Shown: one piece after another, positions 1 through 7,800 of the stretch
How the letters are laid out: each line of letters opens with the position of its first letter
Position numbering within the stretch: position 1 is the stretch's first letter
Virus record (IMG/VR): IMGVR_UViG_3300009376_000516
Span: 1 to 24,729 of that record
DNA: 24,729 nucleotides
Reading direction: 5' to 3' (one strand)
From: a virus
Notes under the pieces: generated by a model
What the model saw: the letters and a program-made list of their open reading frames with translations, nothing else
Told to the model about the DNA's origin: nothing
Databases searched by the model: none
Position numbers and translations under genes: made by a program

Positions 1-81
1 AATATAATTTAATTTCCATCTATGAGGACATTGTGACCACATAGAATATTGAGAATAACTAACTTTTAATTTGTCTGACAA
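1..81 (-). CDS. Partial PD-(D/E)XK nuclease (Cas4/RecB-like), N-terminal 27 codons
   Basis: An open frame starts at a TTG at 81 and runs off the window edge. A GGGGA ribosome binding site lies about 8 bases upstream, inside the end of the preceding gene. The 27 visible residues contain the pattern L-K-V-S-Y-S-Q-Y-S-x-W-x-Q-C-P-x-R-W-K-L-x-Y, which is typical of the N-terminus of the Cas4/RecB-like PD-(D/E)XK exonuclease family, where the cysteine is often a 4Fe-4S ligand in Cas4/AddB-type members. The catalytic D-ExK residues would lie outside the window. In T4-like marine phages such nucleases are expected near replication genes. The family call rests on the N-terminal signature only. Confidence 0.55.
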   Translation of the reverse strand, partial: MSDKLKVSYSQYSMWSQCPHRWKLNYI

Positions 82-82
82 A

Positions 83-553
83 CTATTTTCCCCATTTACC
101 ATTCTTTACAATAGTTGCCATTATACCATAATTAGATATATCTAAATATGCATCTTCTAATGGTTCATCTACGGCTGATTGTTTATCACCCATCAATAAG
201 GTTTTTAATCTCTGTATCTTATCATTCATCCGAAACCATAACCCTGTAAGTGATAATTTAATTTCTTCTGGTGTTTGTAATTGTGTACCAACAGAAATAT
301 TACCTGGGCCATAATCATGTTGTTTGTGTAAAAACAATTCGTATTGTTCTCGTTGAATCTTCTTGAACTCTCTGGTCATTTGAGGCCACTCGTTTTCCAT
401 TTGTTCTATGACATCATAACTACTCCCACGATCTTGTGCGTGAGCTTGTTCATCAATATCCTCAGCATAATTTTCTTTTGTTGGTTTATCTTTAATAACT
501 TTCATTTTGTGTTTTTTCTCCATCTCGTCTAATATATTATTTGGGACTATCAT
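83..553 (-). CDS. DUF1599 / Nmad1-like protein
   Basis: 156 residues, ATG start. The C-terminal two thirds (about residues 70-156) carry features I associate with the DUF1599 family, also called nucleotide modification associated domain 1: a K-Q-H-D-Y-G-P-G-N segment, then a helix ending in K-I-Q-R-L-K-T-L-L, and then E-D-A-Y-L-D-I-S-N-Y-G-I-M-A. The family is thought to act in phage nucleotide or DNA-base metabolism, but its reaction is not established. The N-terminal 50 residues are charged and probably flexible. It follows gp62 with one base between them and is followed by a nuclease start two bases after its stop, so it belongs to the same transcript. A MazG-like all-alpha NTP hydrolase is a structurally related alternative. 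Confidence 0.6.
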   Translation of the reverse strand: MIVPNNILDEMEKKHKMKVIKDKPTKENYAEDIDEQAHAQDRGSSYDVIEQMENEWPQMTREFKKIQREQYELFLHKQHDYGPGNISVGTQLQTPEEIKLSLTGLWFRMNDKIQRLKTLLMGDKQSAVDEPLEDAYLDISNYGIMATIVKNGKWGK

Positions 554-554
554 A

Positions 555-980
555 TCACAATCCCATTTGTTTTAATTCTTTATCTGTATATCCATATTTG
601 GATACCAGTTCTCTAATTTGTTTTTTTGATAATAGTTGTAAATAGTCTTCCGATTCGGATTGACTGATTTCGAAATATTCAGAAATTTTCTGAACAACTT
701 GTGTATTATAAATAGGGTCTTTTTTCTTCTTAATATATTTTAAATACTGTTTACCTTTTGGTAATACATTAGAATACACCAAATAAAGCTGGCGCGGTGC
801 CAGCTTTAATTTCTGTATTTCATTAACAAAATCAGTCCAATCCATTTTCATAGAAAGAAACCTATTAATCATATAATTAGACCAGGTTTTCTTATCTGAT
901 TCTGTTAGTGTGTTCCAATAATCTTTTGTTTGATTAGTTGTTATTTGATTAATATGATCAAATAAACCTTTAGGTTTCAA
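555..980 (-). CDS. 62: Clamp loader small subunit, gp62-like
   Basis: 141 residues. In T4, gp62 joins four gp44 subunits to form the clamp loader that opens and loads the gp45 ring. The sequence resembles the short gp62 proteins of marine T4-like phages: an N-terminal L-F-D-H-I-N-x-I, a W-x-x-Y-M-I-N-R-F-L-S block near residues 34-43, a P-R-Q-L-Y-L-V-Y block with L-P-K-G-K-Q-Y following (about 62-79), and a C-terminal helical segment with repeated L-S-K-K-Q-I-R-E-L. It is shorter than T4 gp62 (187 residues). Unlike in T4 it is not next to gp44: ClpP, a histone H1-like protein and two small genes intervene. Its start overlaps the zinc-ribbon gene by 11 bases. A perfect GC-rich hairpin lies inside the gene. 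Motifs are loose, so confidence is moderate. Confidence 0.7.
   Translation of the reverse strand: MKPKGLFDHINQITTNQTKDYWNTLTESDKKTWSNYMINRFLSMKMDWTDFVNEIQKLKLAPRQLYLVYSNVLPKGKQYLKYIKKKKDPIYNTQVVQKISEYFEISQSESEDYLQLLSKKQIRELVSKYGYTDKELKQMGL
784..808 (-). repeat. Perfect 10-bp inverted repeat inside gp62 gene, terminator-like
   Basis: Left arm 784-793 and right arm 799-808 (core AAAGCTGGC and GCCAGCTTT plus a T-A pair) are exact complements around a five-base loop (GCGGT on the plus strand). On the gp62 mRNA the stem is preceded by A-rich bases and followed by UUUAUUU-like sequence, the arrangement of an intrinsic terminator or attenuator. The GC content is far above the surrounding AT-rich gene. 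The arms encode the conserved K-L-A-P-R-Q-L stretch, so the structure is embedded in a functional codon run. Whether it terminates, pauses or protects mRNA cannot be told from sequence. Confidence 0.75.
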
Positions 981-1215
981 GTCCGCTACCTTCTAACAAC
1001 TTTTTTGGAACTGTACCACAATTACCACAACTATAGACTTGAATTGGAACTAATCCTTCTTGTCCAGATGGTGATAAAATTGCAGAAACTCGTTTGATAA
1101 CATATGAAGTAATAAACAAATAATTATCACATTCCTCACATTGTAAAGTATCTGCCTTTGATAAATCTACAGTTTCTTTAGGTTTAGATAAAGGTTTCAT
1201 TGGTTTAGTGCTCAT
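970..1215 (-). CDS. Small zinc-ribbon protein
   Basis: 81 residues, ATG start. Two CxxC knuckles (C-E-E-C near residues 26-29 and C-G-N-C near 63-66) flank a beta-rich stretch, as in a zinc ribbon. The N-terminal 20 residues are Lys/Pro/Ser-rich and likely disordered. Proteins of this size and pattern sit next to replication genes in marine T4-like phages. No enzyme motif is visible; a DNA- or protein-binding adaptor role is inference. It overlaps gp62 by 11 bases and the upstream 64-residue gene by 4 bases, implying translational coupling. Confidence 0.7.
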   Translation of the reverse strand: MSTKPMKPLSKPKETVDLSKADTLQCEECDNYLFITSYVIKRVSAILSPSGQEGLVPIQVYSCGNCGTVPKKLLEGSGLET

Positions 1216-1406
1216 TTTACTTCCTCTGAAAATACATTATCTGTTCTTACAATCAAATGTTGTACAATCTCATTAAAGAGTCCTCTTATTTTTTTCGATT
1301 TTTGTTTATCTGTAACTCCCAACAAATTGAATAACTCGTTCTCCTTGTTCCAAATGAAGTCATCTCGTTCTATTGGTTTAAGGTCATTCATGTTTGATAA
1401 TTTCAT
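1212..1406 (-). CDS. Small protein of unknown function
   Basis: 64 residues, ATG start preceded by a good ribosome binding site (CGGAG then TAAT before the ATG). I do not recognise a family. The product is polar and predicted mostly helical, with no membrane segment, cysteine pair or obvious nucleic-acid motif. The 4-base overlap with the zinc-ribbon gene suggests coupled translation and real coding status. Confidence 0.6.
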   Translation of the reverse strand: MKLSNMNDLKPIERDDFIWNKENELFNLLGVTDKQKSKKIRGLFNEIVQHLIVRTDNVFSEEVK

Positions 1407-1418
1407 ATTATCTCCGTA

Positions 1419-1601
1419 TTATTTTGATTCTGATATTGAAGCTTTACGATAATCTGTAACCAGTTTCTTAATCTCTCCAATATGTTTTCTAGCTCTACCA
1501 CCTGCGGCTTTATTGCCCTTTTCAACGTGTGCTTCGTGATTTATATCAAATTCCTCGAAGTGTTCTTTGATTTTTGCGTGTAGTTCTTTAGCTGATGCCA
1601 T
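1419..1601 (-). CDS. Histone H1-like (Hc1-type) DNA-binding protein
   Basis: 60 residues, ATG start with an AGGAG site 7 bases upstream. The centre carries the hallmark E-K-G-N-K-A-A-G-G-R-A-R-K-H-I-G-E-I-K-K-L and the tail continues Y-R-K-A-S. This is the conserved core of bacterial histone H1-like proteins (Hc1 family), common in Bacteroidota and Chlamydiae, which bind and compact DNA. It lacks the long Lys/Ala-rich tail of eukaryotic H1. It lies between clpP and the clamp-loader genes. Possible jobs are packing replicating phage DNA or altering host nucleoid and transcription; these are inference. Confidence 0.75.
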   Translation of the reverse strand: MASAKELHAKIKEHFEEFDINHEAHVEKGNKAAGGRARKHIGEIKKLVTDYRKASISESK

Positions 1602-1623
1602 TTTTCTTCTCCTGTTATTTTAT

Positions 1624-2226
1624 TTAAATGATTTCGTCCACTAATCCGTATTTCAAACACGTTTTAGCATCCCACATCAAATCGTGTTTTAATATTTCGT
1701 TTAATTTTCTGACTGGAACTTTTGTATATTCCTTATATACATTTACAATTGTATCCATCATCAAATCTAAATTTTGTTTTTCATCTTGAAACTCTGAATA
1801 TTTTCCCCAAAAGTTTGAAGATAATTGGTGTATTAACATATATGAATTTCTTGAAATGTATCTTTTACTACCCACTACTGAAAGGAATGTTGCTGCACTT
1901 GCAGCAAAACCATCAACATAAGTATAAACTGGAACTTTACATCTCAATATTGTATCCATTGATGAAATACCTGAAGTGATTGAGCCACCACCTGAATTTA
2001 TATATAAATGAATTGGGTAAGGTTCTACATCTAAATTATTTGCCATTGTAAAACTTCTTACTTGTAATTCACCTATCTTCTTATTTAATTCTACAGCACC
2101 ATCTCTATGTACTCCAGAATAATAATAAATCTTATTTTCATGTACTCCTATATGTTTTTCTGTAGTTTCTTTATTTATTGCTTTCTTCACAGGAGGTTTT
2201 TTCTCTCCCCAATACTTTTCTTCCAT
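1624..2226 (-). CDS. clpP: ClpP-like serine protease
   Basis: 200 residues, the usual ClpP length. The catalytic triad can be read: Ser110 in G-F-A-A-S-A, His133 in M-L-I-H-Q-L and Asp182 in K-H-D-L-M-W. The oxyanion glycine-rich segment (N-S-G-G-G-S, about 77-82) and the family's C-terminal Y-G-L-V-D-E-I are present. Cellular ClpP forms a double heptamer fed by ClpX/ClpA. No Clp ATPase gene is in the window, so this subunit either uses a host unfoldase or acts alone. The N-terminal 25 residues are Lys-rich and lack the normal processing region. Its ATG overlaps the stop of gp44 (ATGA-type), so it is coupled to a replication gene rather than sitting in a head-maturation cluster. Confidence 0.9.
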   Translation of the reverse strand: MEEKYWGEKKPPVKKAINKETTEKHIGVHENKIYYYSGVHRDGAVELNKKIGELQVRSFTMANNLDVEPYPIHLYINSGGGSITSGISSMDTILRCKVPVYTYVDGFAASAATFLSVVGSKRYISRNSYMLIHQLSSNFWGKYSEFQDEKQNLDLMMDTIVNVYKEYTKVPVRKLNEILKHDLMWDAKTCLKYGLVDEII

Positions 2227-3176
2227 TATGTAATTACTCCTAATAATTCTATTAACATTGCCATTGCGTTTATTTCTTTATCTACTACATGGGTATCAGA
2301 TGATTCATATCTAGCAATAATCAAAATACATTCTGCTATATGACCCTTCCCATACGTATCTACTTCATCATATAATAATCTGAAAAAATCTGCAAAGTCT
2401 GTAACCTTTGCATCTGCCAGTATTTGTCTTATTTCTGTAAATATTTCCTTTCTTGTTTTACTTTTAGTTTGTAATACTTTTAATAACTTTAATTTATAAT
2501 CACTCAATATAATTTCTTGAGCATCTAATTTAAGTTCTCCTTTTACAACTTGTCTTTGTGAGGTATTTATAACTTTTCGTATATCAGGATATCCACCATT
2601 AATAATAGTTGCTATATCATCTACCTTAAAAGTTACATTCTCATTCTTTAATATATTTGATAAATGTACCGCTACTTCTTTCTTTGATGGTGGTATAATC
2701 TGAAATGATTGGCACCGTGATTGTATTGGGTCTATTATTCTCTCAACATAATTACAAGTTAGAATAAACCTACAATGTTTTGAGAATGTTTCCATTAAGT
2801 TACGAAGAGCTGCCTGCGCATTAGGTGTAATGTAATCACACTCGTCCAAAATAATCACTTTCATATCCTTAAATCCCATAGTGGATGCAAAGGTCTTCAC
2901 TTTAGTTCTAACGGTATCTACATTATTCTCGTCTGATGCATTGATATACAGATAATCACAATCTATATTCTTCACAAGTAATTTGGCTAATGTGGTCTTA
3001 CCTGTACCAGCTCTTCCATATAATAATAGATGTGGTAAATCTCCACTCTCCAAGTAAATGGATACCTTACTTTTTAGATGTTCGTTCCCAATGTAAGTTT
3101 CCATTGTTGAAGGTCGGTATCTTTCTACCCATAACCCGTGATCTTCTTTTATAATCATATTTTTTTCCAAATCCAA
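2226..3176 (-). CDS. 44: Clamp loader large subunit, gp44-like AAA+ ATPase
   Basis: 316 residues, close to T4 gp44 (319). N-terminal W-V-E-R-Y-R-P motif, Walker A G-R-A-G-T-G-K-T (54-61), Walker B D-E-C-D (111-114), sensor 1 T-C-N (140-142) and the S-R-C arginine-finger motif (153-155) are all intact. Together with gp62 it loads the gp45 clamp on primer-template junctions by ATP hydrolysis. A C-terminal helical collar domain follows from about residue 220. Its start overlaps the preceding methyltransferase gene by 22 bases. The T4 order is 45-44-62; here a methyltransferase lies between 45 and 44, and four genes lie between 44 and 62. Confidence 0.95.
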   Translation of the reverse strand: MDLEKNMIIKEDHGLWVERYRPSTMETYIGNEHLKSKVSIYLESGDLPHLLLYGRAGTGKTTLAKLLVKNIDCDYLYINASDENNVDTVRTKVKTFASTMGFKDMKVIILDECDYITPNAQAALRNLMETFSKHCRFILTCNYVERIIDPIQSRCQSFQIIPPSKKEVAVHLSNILKNENVTFKVDDIATIINGGYPDIRKVINTSQRQVVKGELKLDAQEIILSDYKLKLLKVLQTKSKTRKEIFTEIRQILADAKVTDFADFFRLLYDEVDTYGKGHIAECILIIARYESSDTHVVDKEINAMAMLIELLGVIT

Positions 3177-4363
3177 ATTGGTTCAGCAAATAATCCTTCT
3201 TTTACTGGTAAGATATATTCTGGTTTTCTATTAGTTTCTTCTGTTACTTTAGCAGTTCCAGCTCCTATTGAATTAGGTCTTTTTGCCATCTCATAACCAA
3301 TACAACCTTTATATTCACTATCTTTAAATGTATCTAAAAAGTCGTTCATAGGATCACAAATAGATAACCATCCCTTTGTTTTCTTACCTTTACTCGATGC
3401 ATTTACATCACTTATATTCACTAATAAATATCCACCAGTTTTAATACTACTCCATAAATTTTTCAATGTCTTCTGTAAGAAATCTGTATTCCAATCTTCA
3501 ATAGACTTATATCTAACCCAACTTTGTGTATCATCATAACTGTATCTCTCCACATTAAAATATGGTGGTGAAGTAAATACTAAATCAAAATAATCATCAT
3601 ATTGAGAAAAATCAAACTCCTCTGCTGGTGAACAATGAAATTCTGATTTCCTCTCGTGTTCGAAAAATCCCAAGTGTTTCTCATAAAACTCTGATTGTTC
3701 GTTGTAAATAGGATGATTTTCTTTTCTTGGGTCTATTCCCACATAATGTTTCCCATAATCACTCGCGTAAAATCCTGCCAATCTATCACCCCAACCCATA
3801 GAAAAATCAAGTATATTCTCTGCCTTAAACATATCATAAATTGATTTTGCTACATTTGGTTTGAATTGAGAACATATATACTTACGAAGTCCAATACAAG
3901 ACCTTAATGTTCCCCTATCTACCTTCTCAACCTCAAGTGTGAATAATGAACCTAACAAAGTATACATAAACTTTGGATTTCCCCAAGTCCTAACTGGACC
4001 TGGAGAAATAGTTCCATCTACTGACCACCTATTATACTGTTGGAAATAATTACTAGCGTCATTTCCTCTATTTATCCTTCGTATAATTTTCTTAGTTAAC
4101 GGCCATTTATACTCTGACCTTGCATACCATTTAGATTCTTTTAAATAATCGGGCCATTGAATACCTTTTAACTTCATAAAATCTTTATATGCATCTTTTA
4201 TGGTCAACTCTTGAGTAGGTAATTCATATTCTTTCAAAATCTCTACGAGAGTTTCCTGAATATCTGGTCTATCAAAAGTTTCTTTTATGTACGCCCATTC
4301 CTTTTTATCTATTTTAAGGTAAGGCTCCATATTTTTAAACTTATCAAAGTAATCTAAATACAT
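3155..4363 (-). CDS. Putative SPPY-type DNA methyltransferase (between clamp and clamp loader)
   Basis: 402 residues, ATG start. A SAM-binding motif I, D-F-S-M-G-W-G-D-R-L at about 186-195, precedes the catalytic S-P-P-Y-F at 265-269. The motif I-before-IV order and SPPY core point to an amino (N4-cytosine or N6-adenine) methyltransferase. The N-terminal 180 residues hold no motif I recognise. The protein is a distant paralogue of the one at 14845-15915: both share A-K-x-I-Y, then D-x-S-x-G-W-G-x-R-L-x-G-F, then F-T-S-P-P-Y-F, in the same order. It lies between gp45 and gp44 and overlaps gp44 by 22 bases. Target base and sequence are unknown; modification of a non-DNA substrate is not excluded. 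Confidence 0.8.
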   Translation of the reverse strand: MYLDYFDKFKNMEPYLKIDKKEWAYIKETFDRPDIQETLVEILKEYELPTQELTIKDAYKDFMKLKGIQWPDYLKESKWYARSEYKWPLTKKIIRRINRGNDASNYFQQYNRWSVDGTISPGPVRTWGNPKFMYTLLGSLFTLEVEKVDRGTLRSCIGLRKYICSQFKPNVAKSIYDMFKAENILDFSMGWGDRLAGFYASDYGKHYVGIDPRKENHPIYNEQSEFYEKHLGFFEHERKSEFHCSPAEEFDFSQYDDYFDLVFTSPPYFNVERYSYDDTQSWVRYKSIEDWNTDFLQKTLKNLWSSIKTGGYLLVNISDVNASSKGKKTKGWLSICDPMNDFLDTFKDSEYKGCIGYEMAKRPNSIGAGTAKVTEETNRKPEYILPVKEGLFAEPIWIWKKI

Positions 4364-4377
4364 TGATAACTATTTGA

Positions 4378-5103
4378 TTAATCTACACTTTGACTAGCAA
4401 CTAAATTATAAATTGCCTCATAATTATCTACTTTAAACGAGGCTCTTGCCAATCCTTTACTCGAAATTTCCATACTCGCACTTTCACATTCTTTATTAGC
4501 CTGTAAAACTTTTGAGAACAGTTCCGCATTAAAGGATAATGGCCCTACATCACTAAAGGTATCAACCGATACAGGTAAATTAACCCTATTAGTATTAATA
4601 GCAGAATAATTAATAACAAATTTACAACTATTTGTATTTGCATCCGTCAAAACTGTAAAAGTTTCAGATTCTGCTAAAGCGTTTTTACCAGAAATAAATT
4701 TCGCAATAAATAAACTATCTATTTTTAACGACAATTCAAACTCTGGAACACTTTTCATTTGAGGAACATCAGGAATGACCGATAAATCACTCAACATATA
4801 ATTTACTGATGCATATGAATCTTCAAATTTAACAGAAACCACTTTATCTTGTGATTTAACTACTGTTAAATTAATATCATCATTTAAAACACCTAATAAA
4901 CTAGCAAGTTGTTTTGTATCATAAATTCCCAACTGAACATCTTCAAATTGAAAAGTATCTAAAGTAACCTTTCCAAGTAAAGACTTATCCAAAGTAATAA
5001 ATTCAGTAGTTAAAACTTCATCATTTACATTCCAAACAACCGAATTCACACTATCTCCAAGCGAATATTTACTTATAAACCTATCCAAATAAGCTTTATT
5101 CAT
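4378..5103 (-). CDS. 45: Sliding clamp, gp45-like
   Basis: 241 residues, near T4 gp45 (228). There is no catalytic motif, as expected. The alternating beta-strand pattern with F-T-V-L-T-D, F-K-V-D-N-Y-E-A-I-Y-N-L-V-A at the C-terminus and an N-terminal K-A-Y-L-D-R-F-I-S-K-Y-S fits the T4/PCNA-type processivity clamp. Three copies would form a ring tethering gp43 to DNA. The position just downstream of the polymerase and in the same operon as gp44 supports the call. The start ATG follows an AGGAG site at 7 bases spacing. Confidence 0.85.
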   Translation of the reverse strand: MNKAYLDRFISKYSLGDSVNSVVWNVNDEVLTTEFITLDKSLLGKVTLDTFQFEDVQLGIYDTKQLASLLGVLNDDINLTVVKSQDKVVSVKFEDSYASVNYMLSDLSVIPDVPQMKSVPEFELSLKIDSLFIAKFISGKNALAESETFTVLTDANTNSCKFVINYSAINTNRVNLPVSVDTFSDVGPLSFNAELFSKVLQANKECESASMEISSKGLARASFKVDNYEAIYNLVASQSVD

Positions 5104-5177
5104 TTTGTATCTCCTATATTACATTTATTAATTGTTGATATATACATATATATATATATCTATTTTATCTTCCAAAA
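5104..5177 (-). promoter_or_regulatory. Leader between gp43 and gp45, with TA repeat and strong RBS
   Basis: 74 non-coding bases between the polymerase stop and the clamp start. They hold an almost uninterrupted alternating TA tract (about 5139-5159) and, next to the ATG, a strong AGGAG ribosome binding site. The words TATAGGAGAT before the start are shared with the gp32-like gene leader. A promoter is plausible because the clamp is needed in excess over polymerase, but I cannot identify a specific -10/-35 or late box. Confidence 0.4.
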
Positions 5178-7742
5178 TCAAAAAAATCTTTCTAAAGTAT
5201 ATCGTTCATCTACAGGTAAACCATATCCCATAGCATCATAAAACATTTTAATCTTCTTTTTAAGTGCTTGAGTATATAACTTATCAACATCTATATATTT
5301 TTTGATATAATCTAAAACTTCTGGTGGATCTTCATCCCCTTTATATGCTAAAACTGATAAACTAAGAGGATTTTGTTTTAAATAAACCCACTTAATTTTT
5401 TCTCCACCCACTATTTTAGAATATCTTTTCTTATCATAATAATCTATCATATCATTATATGCTAAAGATGCCTTTACATGAACTGGTGTGGCCTTAGCAT
5501 AATATGTTGATATTAATTTACCACCTACTGTAGTATCTTTATGTTGAAAATTTCTCTCATCTACATTTTTAATAAATTTACCTAATCGTTTAACTCCTGT
5601 GGGTGAAGCTATATCATCATAACTCATCGCCTTCATACCCTTTTTAAATGTAAAAATTCTTTCATCAATCTTTTCTTTAGGTACATTTGCCAATAAATCA
5701 TCCAATACTTCTGATAATAAAGTCTTCATTCCTTTAGCAAAAGAACTTCTAACTGTATCCAATCCTTTAACGTGAGTTTTATTAACTTTTCTACCTTCCT
5801 CGTTAATAATTTTCATTCCATATCGTTTCTTGGTAATGAATAATGAACTCTTTGCAATAACCTCTTGTTTAATTTCAAAATAATGTTTATCTAAATTTAA
5901 AAATCTCTTGGCAAATAAATCATAACTCTGATTCAAATACGCTTGAATCTCATCCGCAATATTAATAATATGTTGAGTCATCGTTGCTTCAGCACTAGTA
6001 TCAATTCCTTTATGTCTTGCTTTAACCAACGGTGTGGCTGATGCGAAAATACTATCTGTATCTATGTAAATCACATAATCTTCATTTGTACCAAGTTCCT
6101 TATTATAATAATGATTTGTAATCTTCTTACTAAATTTAATCAAAGATTGTCCTGTCATTGTAGTTGCCTCTGCATTATCAATATCATAAAACCTAAAAAC
6201 AGGTAATCCCAATACACCATACAATGAATTTAACAAAATTTTCTGTAGATATTGTCGTCTATTAAAATATTGAAACTTTTTATCATTCCCATCTTCGTTA
6301 AATTGTTTAGCTAATTTTCTAAATTGTACTCTATCGTCAAACCATTTACCAAGAATTGCTGGAATTAGTCCTACTTTATCCATTCTATATAATATCCCAT
6401 TAGAACTAATTGAAACTTTAGTTTTTTCAAAATACTCTTTTAATTCTGTTTCTGTCAACTTTCCTTTTTCTTTATCTCCTACCGTTATTGTATATGTTTT
6501 TTTATTATCTTTTTTAACAAATTCTTCGGAATTCCAACCAACAACTTTACCAATTTTAGTATCTGGAGATATATTCAATGAACGAATAACACTTGGATAC
6601 ATTGATGTAATATCTAAATCATAAACCCACTCATGTCTTCCTTGTATTGGGTCTTGAACATAAGCTCCTGCAAATTTATCACTACTTTTCCGTTTGTTCA
6701 TCAAAGCTCTAGCCTTTTTGTTTTTATTTGGTACAACCACATCTATTTTCTTACAATAAACTAAAATTGCTCCTTCTAAATAACGAGAACTTGCGTAAAT
6801 ATCTTCATATGATACATGACCAATATGACATATACCTCGTGATATTTCAATATAATCTAATTTCTTATCTAACTCTACAACTATATGAACATCATTTAAG
6901 TTATATGCTACAAACCGTTTTCTATCATTCTCATATAACTCATTAAGTGTTCCCTCATAAAATACTTTTGTTATTCCTATCTCATCTTCACCTACTGAAT
7001 CTAATCTATAAGATGGTTTCAAACTCGGTGTAAACTTTTTATATAATGCTAAATAATCTAAACAACTAACTCCAGCTATTTCAAATCTCTGTCTATAATC
7101 TGAATATTTAACAACTCCTATTGGTGATAATAACCCCGCAAACTCTTGACCTAATAATTGAAGTATTCTATTATACAAATACGGAATATCAAAATTATCT
7201 GTATTCCAGCCTGTAATAATTGTAGGTCTTATCTCACAATATTTACCCAAAAATGCATTTAACATCTCAATTTCTGATTTAAATCTAAGTACAGTATTAT
7301 TTCCATTTTTCAATATACCATCTTCTGATTTAATCTCAAGTTTATTCTCTGGGTCTAAAACATAACAATAATATTCGTCTGTAAGACTATCCCATAATGC
7401 AATAGAAGTTATTTTATTCTCTGCCTTTGATGGTGATGGAAATCCTTGTGTAACCTCTACCTCGATATCAAAAACCATAGTTCTATGACCTACCGATGGT
7501 TCATCTGAATCTGTATATTGGTCTACTAAAGTTCTTGTAGTTGCTATTACATCAGATTCATATAAATTTTCATCATCTTTATCATATCTAAAAACCTTTT
7601 TTAGTCGAGTTCCATCAAGTGCAGTAAATTTACCGTTCTTATCTTGTAAATAAGCATACCTTTTATATGGTGTTTTTCTATAACCTAATTTATCATCCCA
7701 TATATGAATTGATCTTCCATCAAAATAGATATTTTGATACAT
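5178..7742 (-). CDS. 43: Replicative DNA polymerase, family B (gp43-like)
   Basis: 854 residues, slightly shorter than T4 gp43 (898). The 3'-5' exonuclease motifs are intact: Exo I F-D-I-E (91-94), Exo II G-W-N-T-D-N-F-D (178-185) and Exo III Y-N-L-N-D-V (280-285). Polymerase motif A is D-I-T-S-M-Y-P-S (from D377), motif B K-I-L-L-N-S-L-Y-G (501-509) and motif C Y-I-D-T-D-S (559-564). It therefore has both polymerising and proofreading activity. The C-terminus ends in R-F-F, compatible with a clamp-binding tail. The upstream ribosome binding site is weak (a GGAAAG about 10 bases before the ATG), which may keep polymerase low relative to the clamp. Confidence 0.97.
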   Translation of the reverse strand: MYQNIYFDGRSIHIWDDKLGYRKTPYKRYAYLQDKNGKFTALDGTRLKKVFRYDKDDENLYESDVIATTRTLVDQYTDSDEPSVGHRTMVFDIEVEVTQGFPSPSKAENKITSIALWDSLTDEYYCYVLDPENKLEIKSEDGILKNGNNTVLRFKSEIEMLNAFLGKYCEIRPTIITGWNTDNFDIPYLYNRILQLLGQEFAGLLSPIGVVKYSDYRQRFEIAGVSCLDYLALYKKFTPSLKPSYRLDSVGEDEIGITKVFYEGTLNELYENDRKRFVAYNLNDVHIVVELDKKLDYIEISRGICHIGHVSYEDIYASSRYLEGAILVYCKKIDVVVPNKNKKARALMNKRKSSDKFAGAYVQDPIQGRHEWVYDLDITSMYPSVIRSLNISPDTKIGKVVGWNSEEFVKKDNKKTYTITVGDKEKGKLTETELKEYFEKTKVSISSNGILYRMDKVGLIPAILGKWFDDRVQFRKLAKQFNEDGNDKKFQYFNRRQYLQKILLNSLYGVLGLPVFRFYDIDNAEATTMTGQSLIKFSKKITNHYYNKELGTNEDYVIYIDTDSIFASATPLVKARHKGIDTSAEATMTQHIINIADEIQAYLNQSYDLFAKRFLNLDKHYFEIKQEVIAKSSLFITKKRYGMKIINEEGRKVNKTHVKGLDTVRSSFAKGMKTLLSEVLDDLLANVPKEKIDERIFTFKKGMKAMSYDDIASPTGVKRLGKFIKNVDERNFQHKDTTVGGKLISTYYAKATPVHVKASLAYNDMIDYYDKKRYSKIVGGEKIKWVYLKQNPLSLSVLAYKGDEDPPEVLDYIKKYIDVDKLYTQALKKKIKMFYDAMGYGLPVDERYTLERFF

Positions 7743-7800
7743 TTATATTATAACTTTCCAATTTAACATATGTGAATATACGAATAAAAACCTATACAAG
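7743..7800 (-). promoter_or_regulatory. Leader before gp43 with a word shared with the gp32 leader
   Basis: 58 non-coding bases between the reductase stop and the polymerase ATG. The 12-base word ATATGTGAATAT (plus strand, 7768-7779) occurs again in reverse orientation at 19099-19110 in the leader of the gp32-like gene. T4 polymerase represses its own mRNA by binding a leader hairpin; I see no comparable strong hairpin here. Regulatory function is only suggested. Confidence 0.3.

Noticed and set aside
5139-5159. Alternating TA tract as a possible replication origin
   Set aside because: Simple AT-rich repeats are common here and there are no iterons or origin-associated features nearby.
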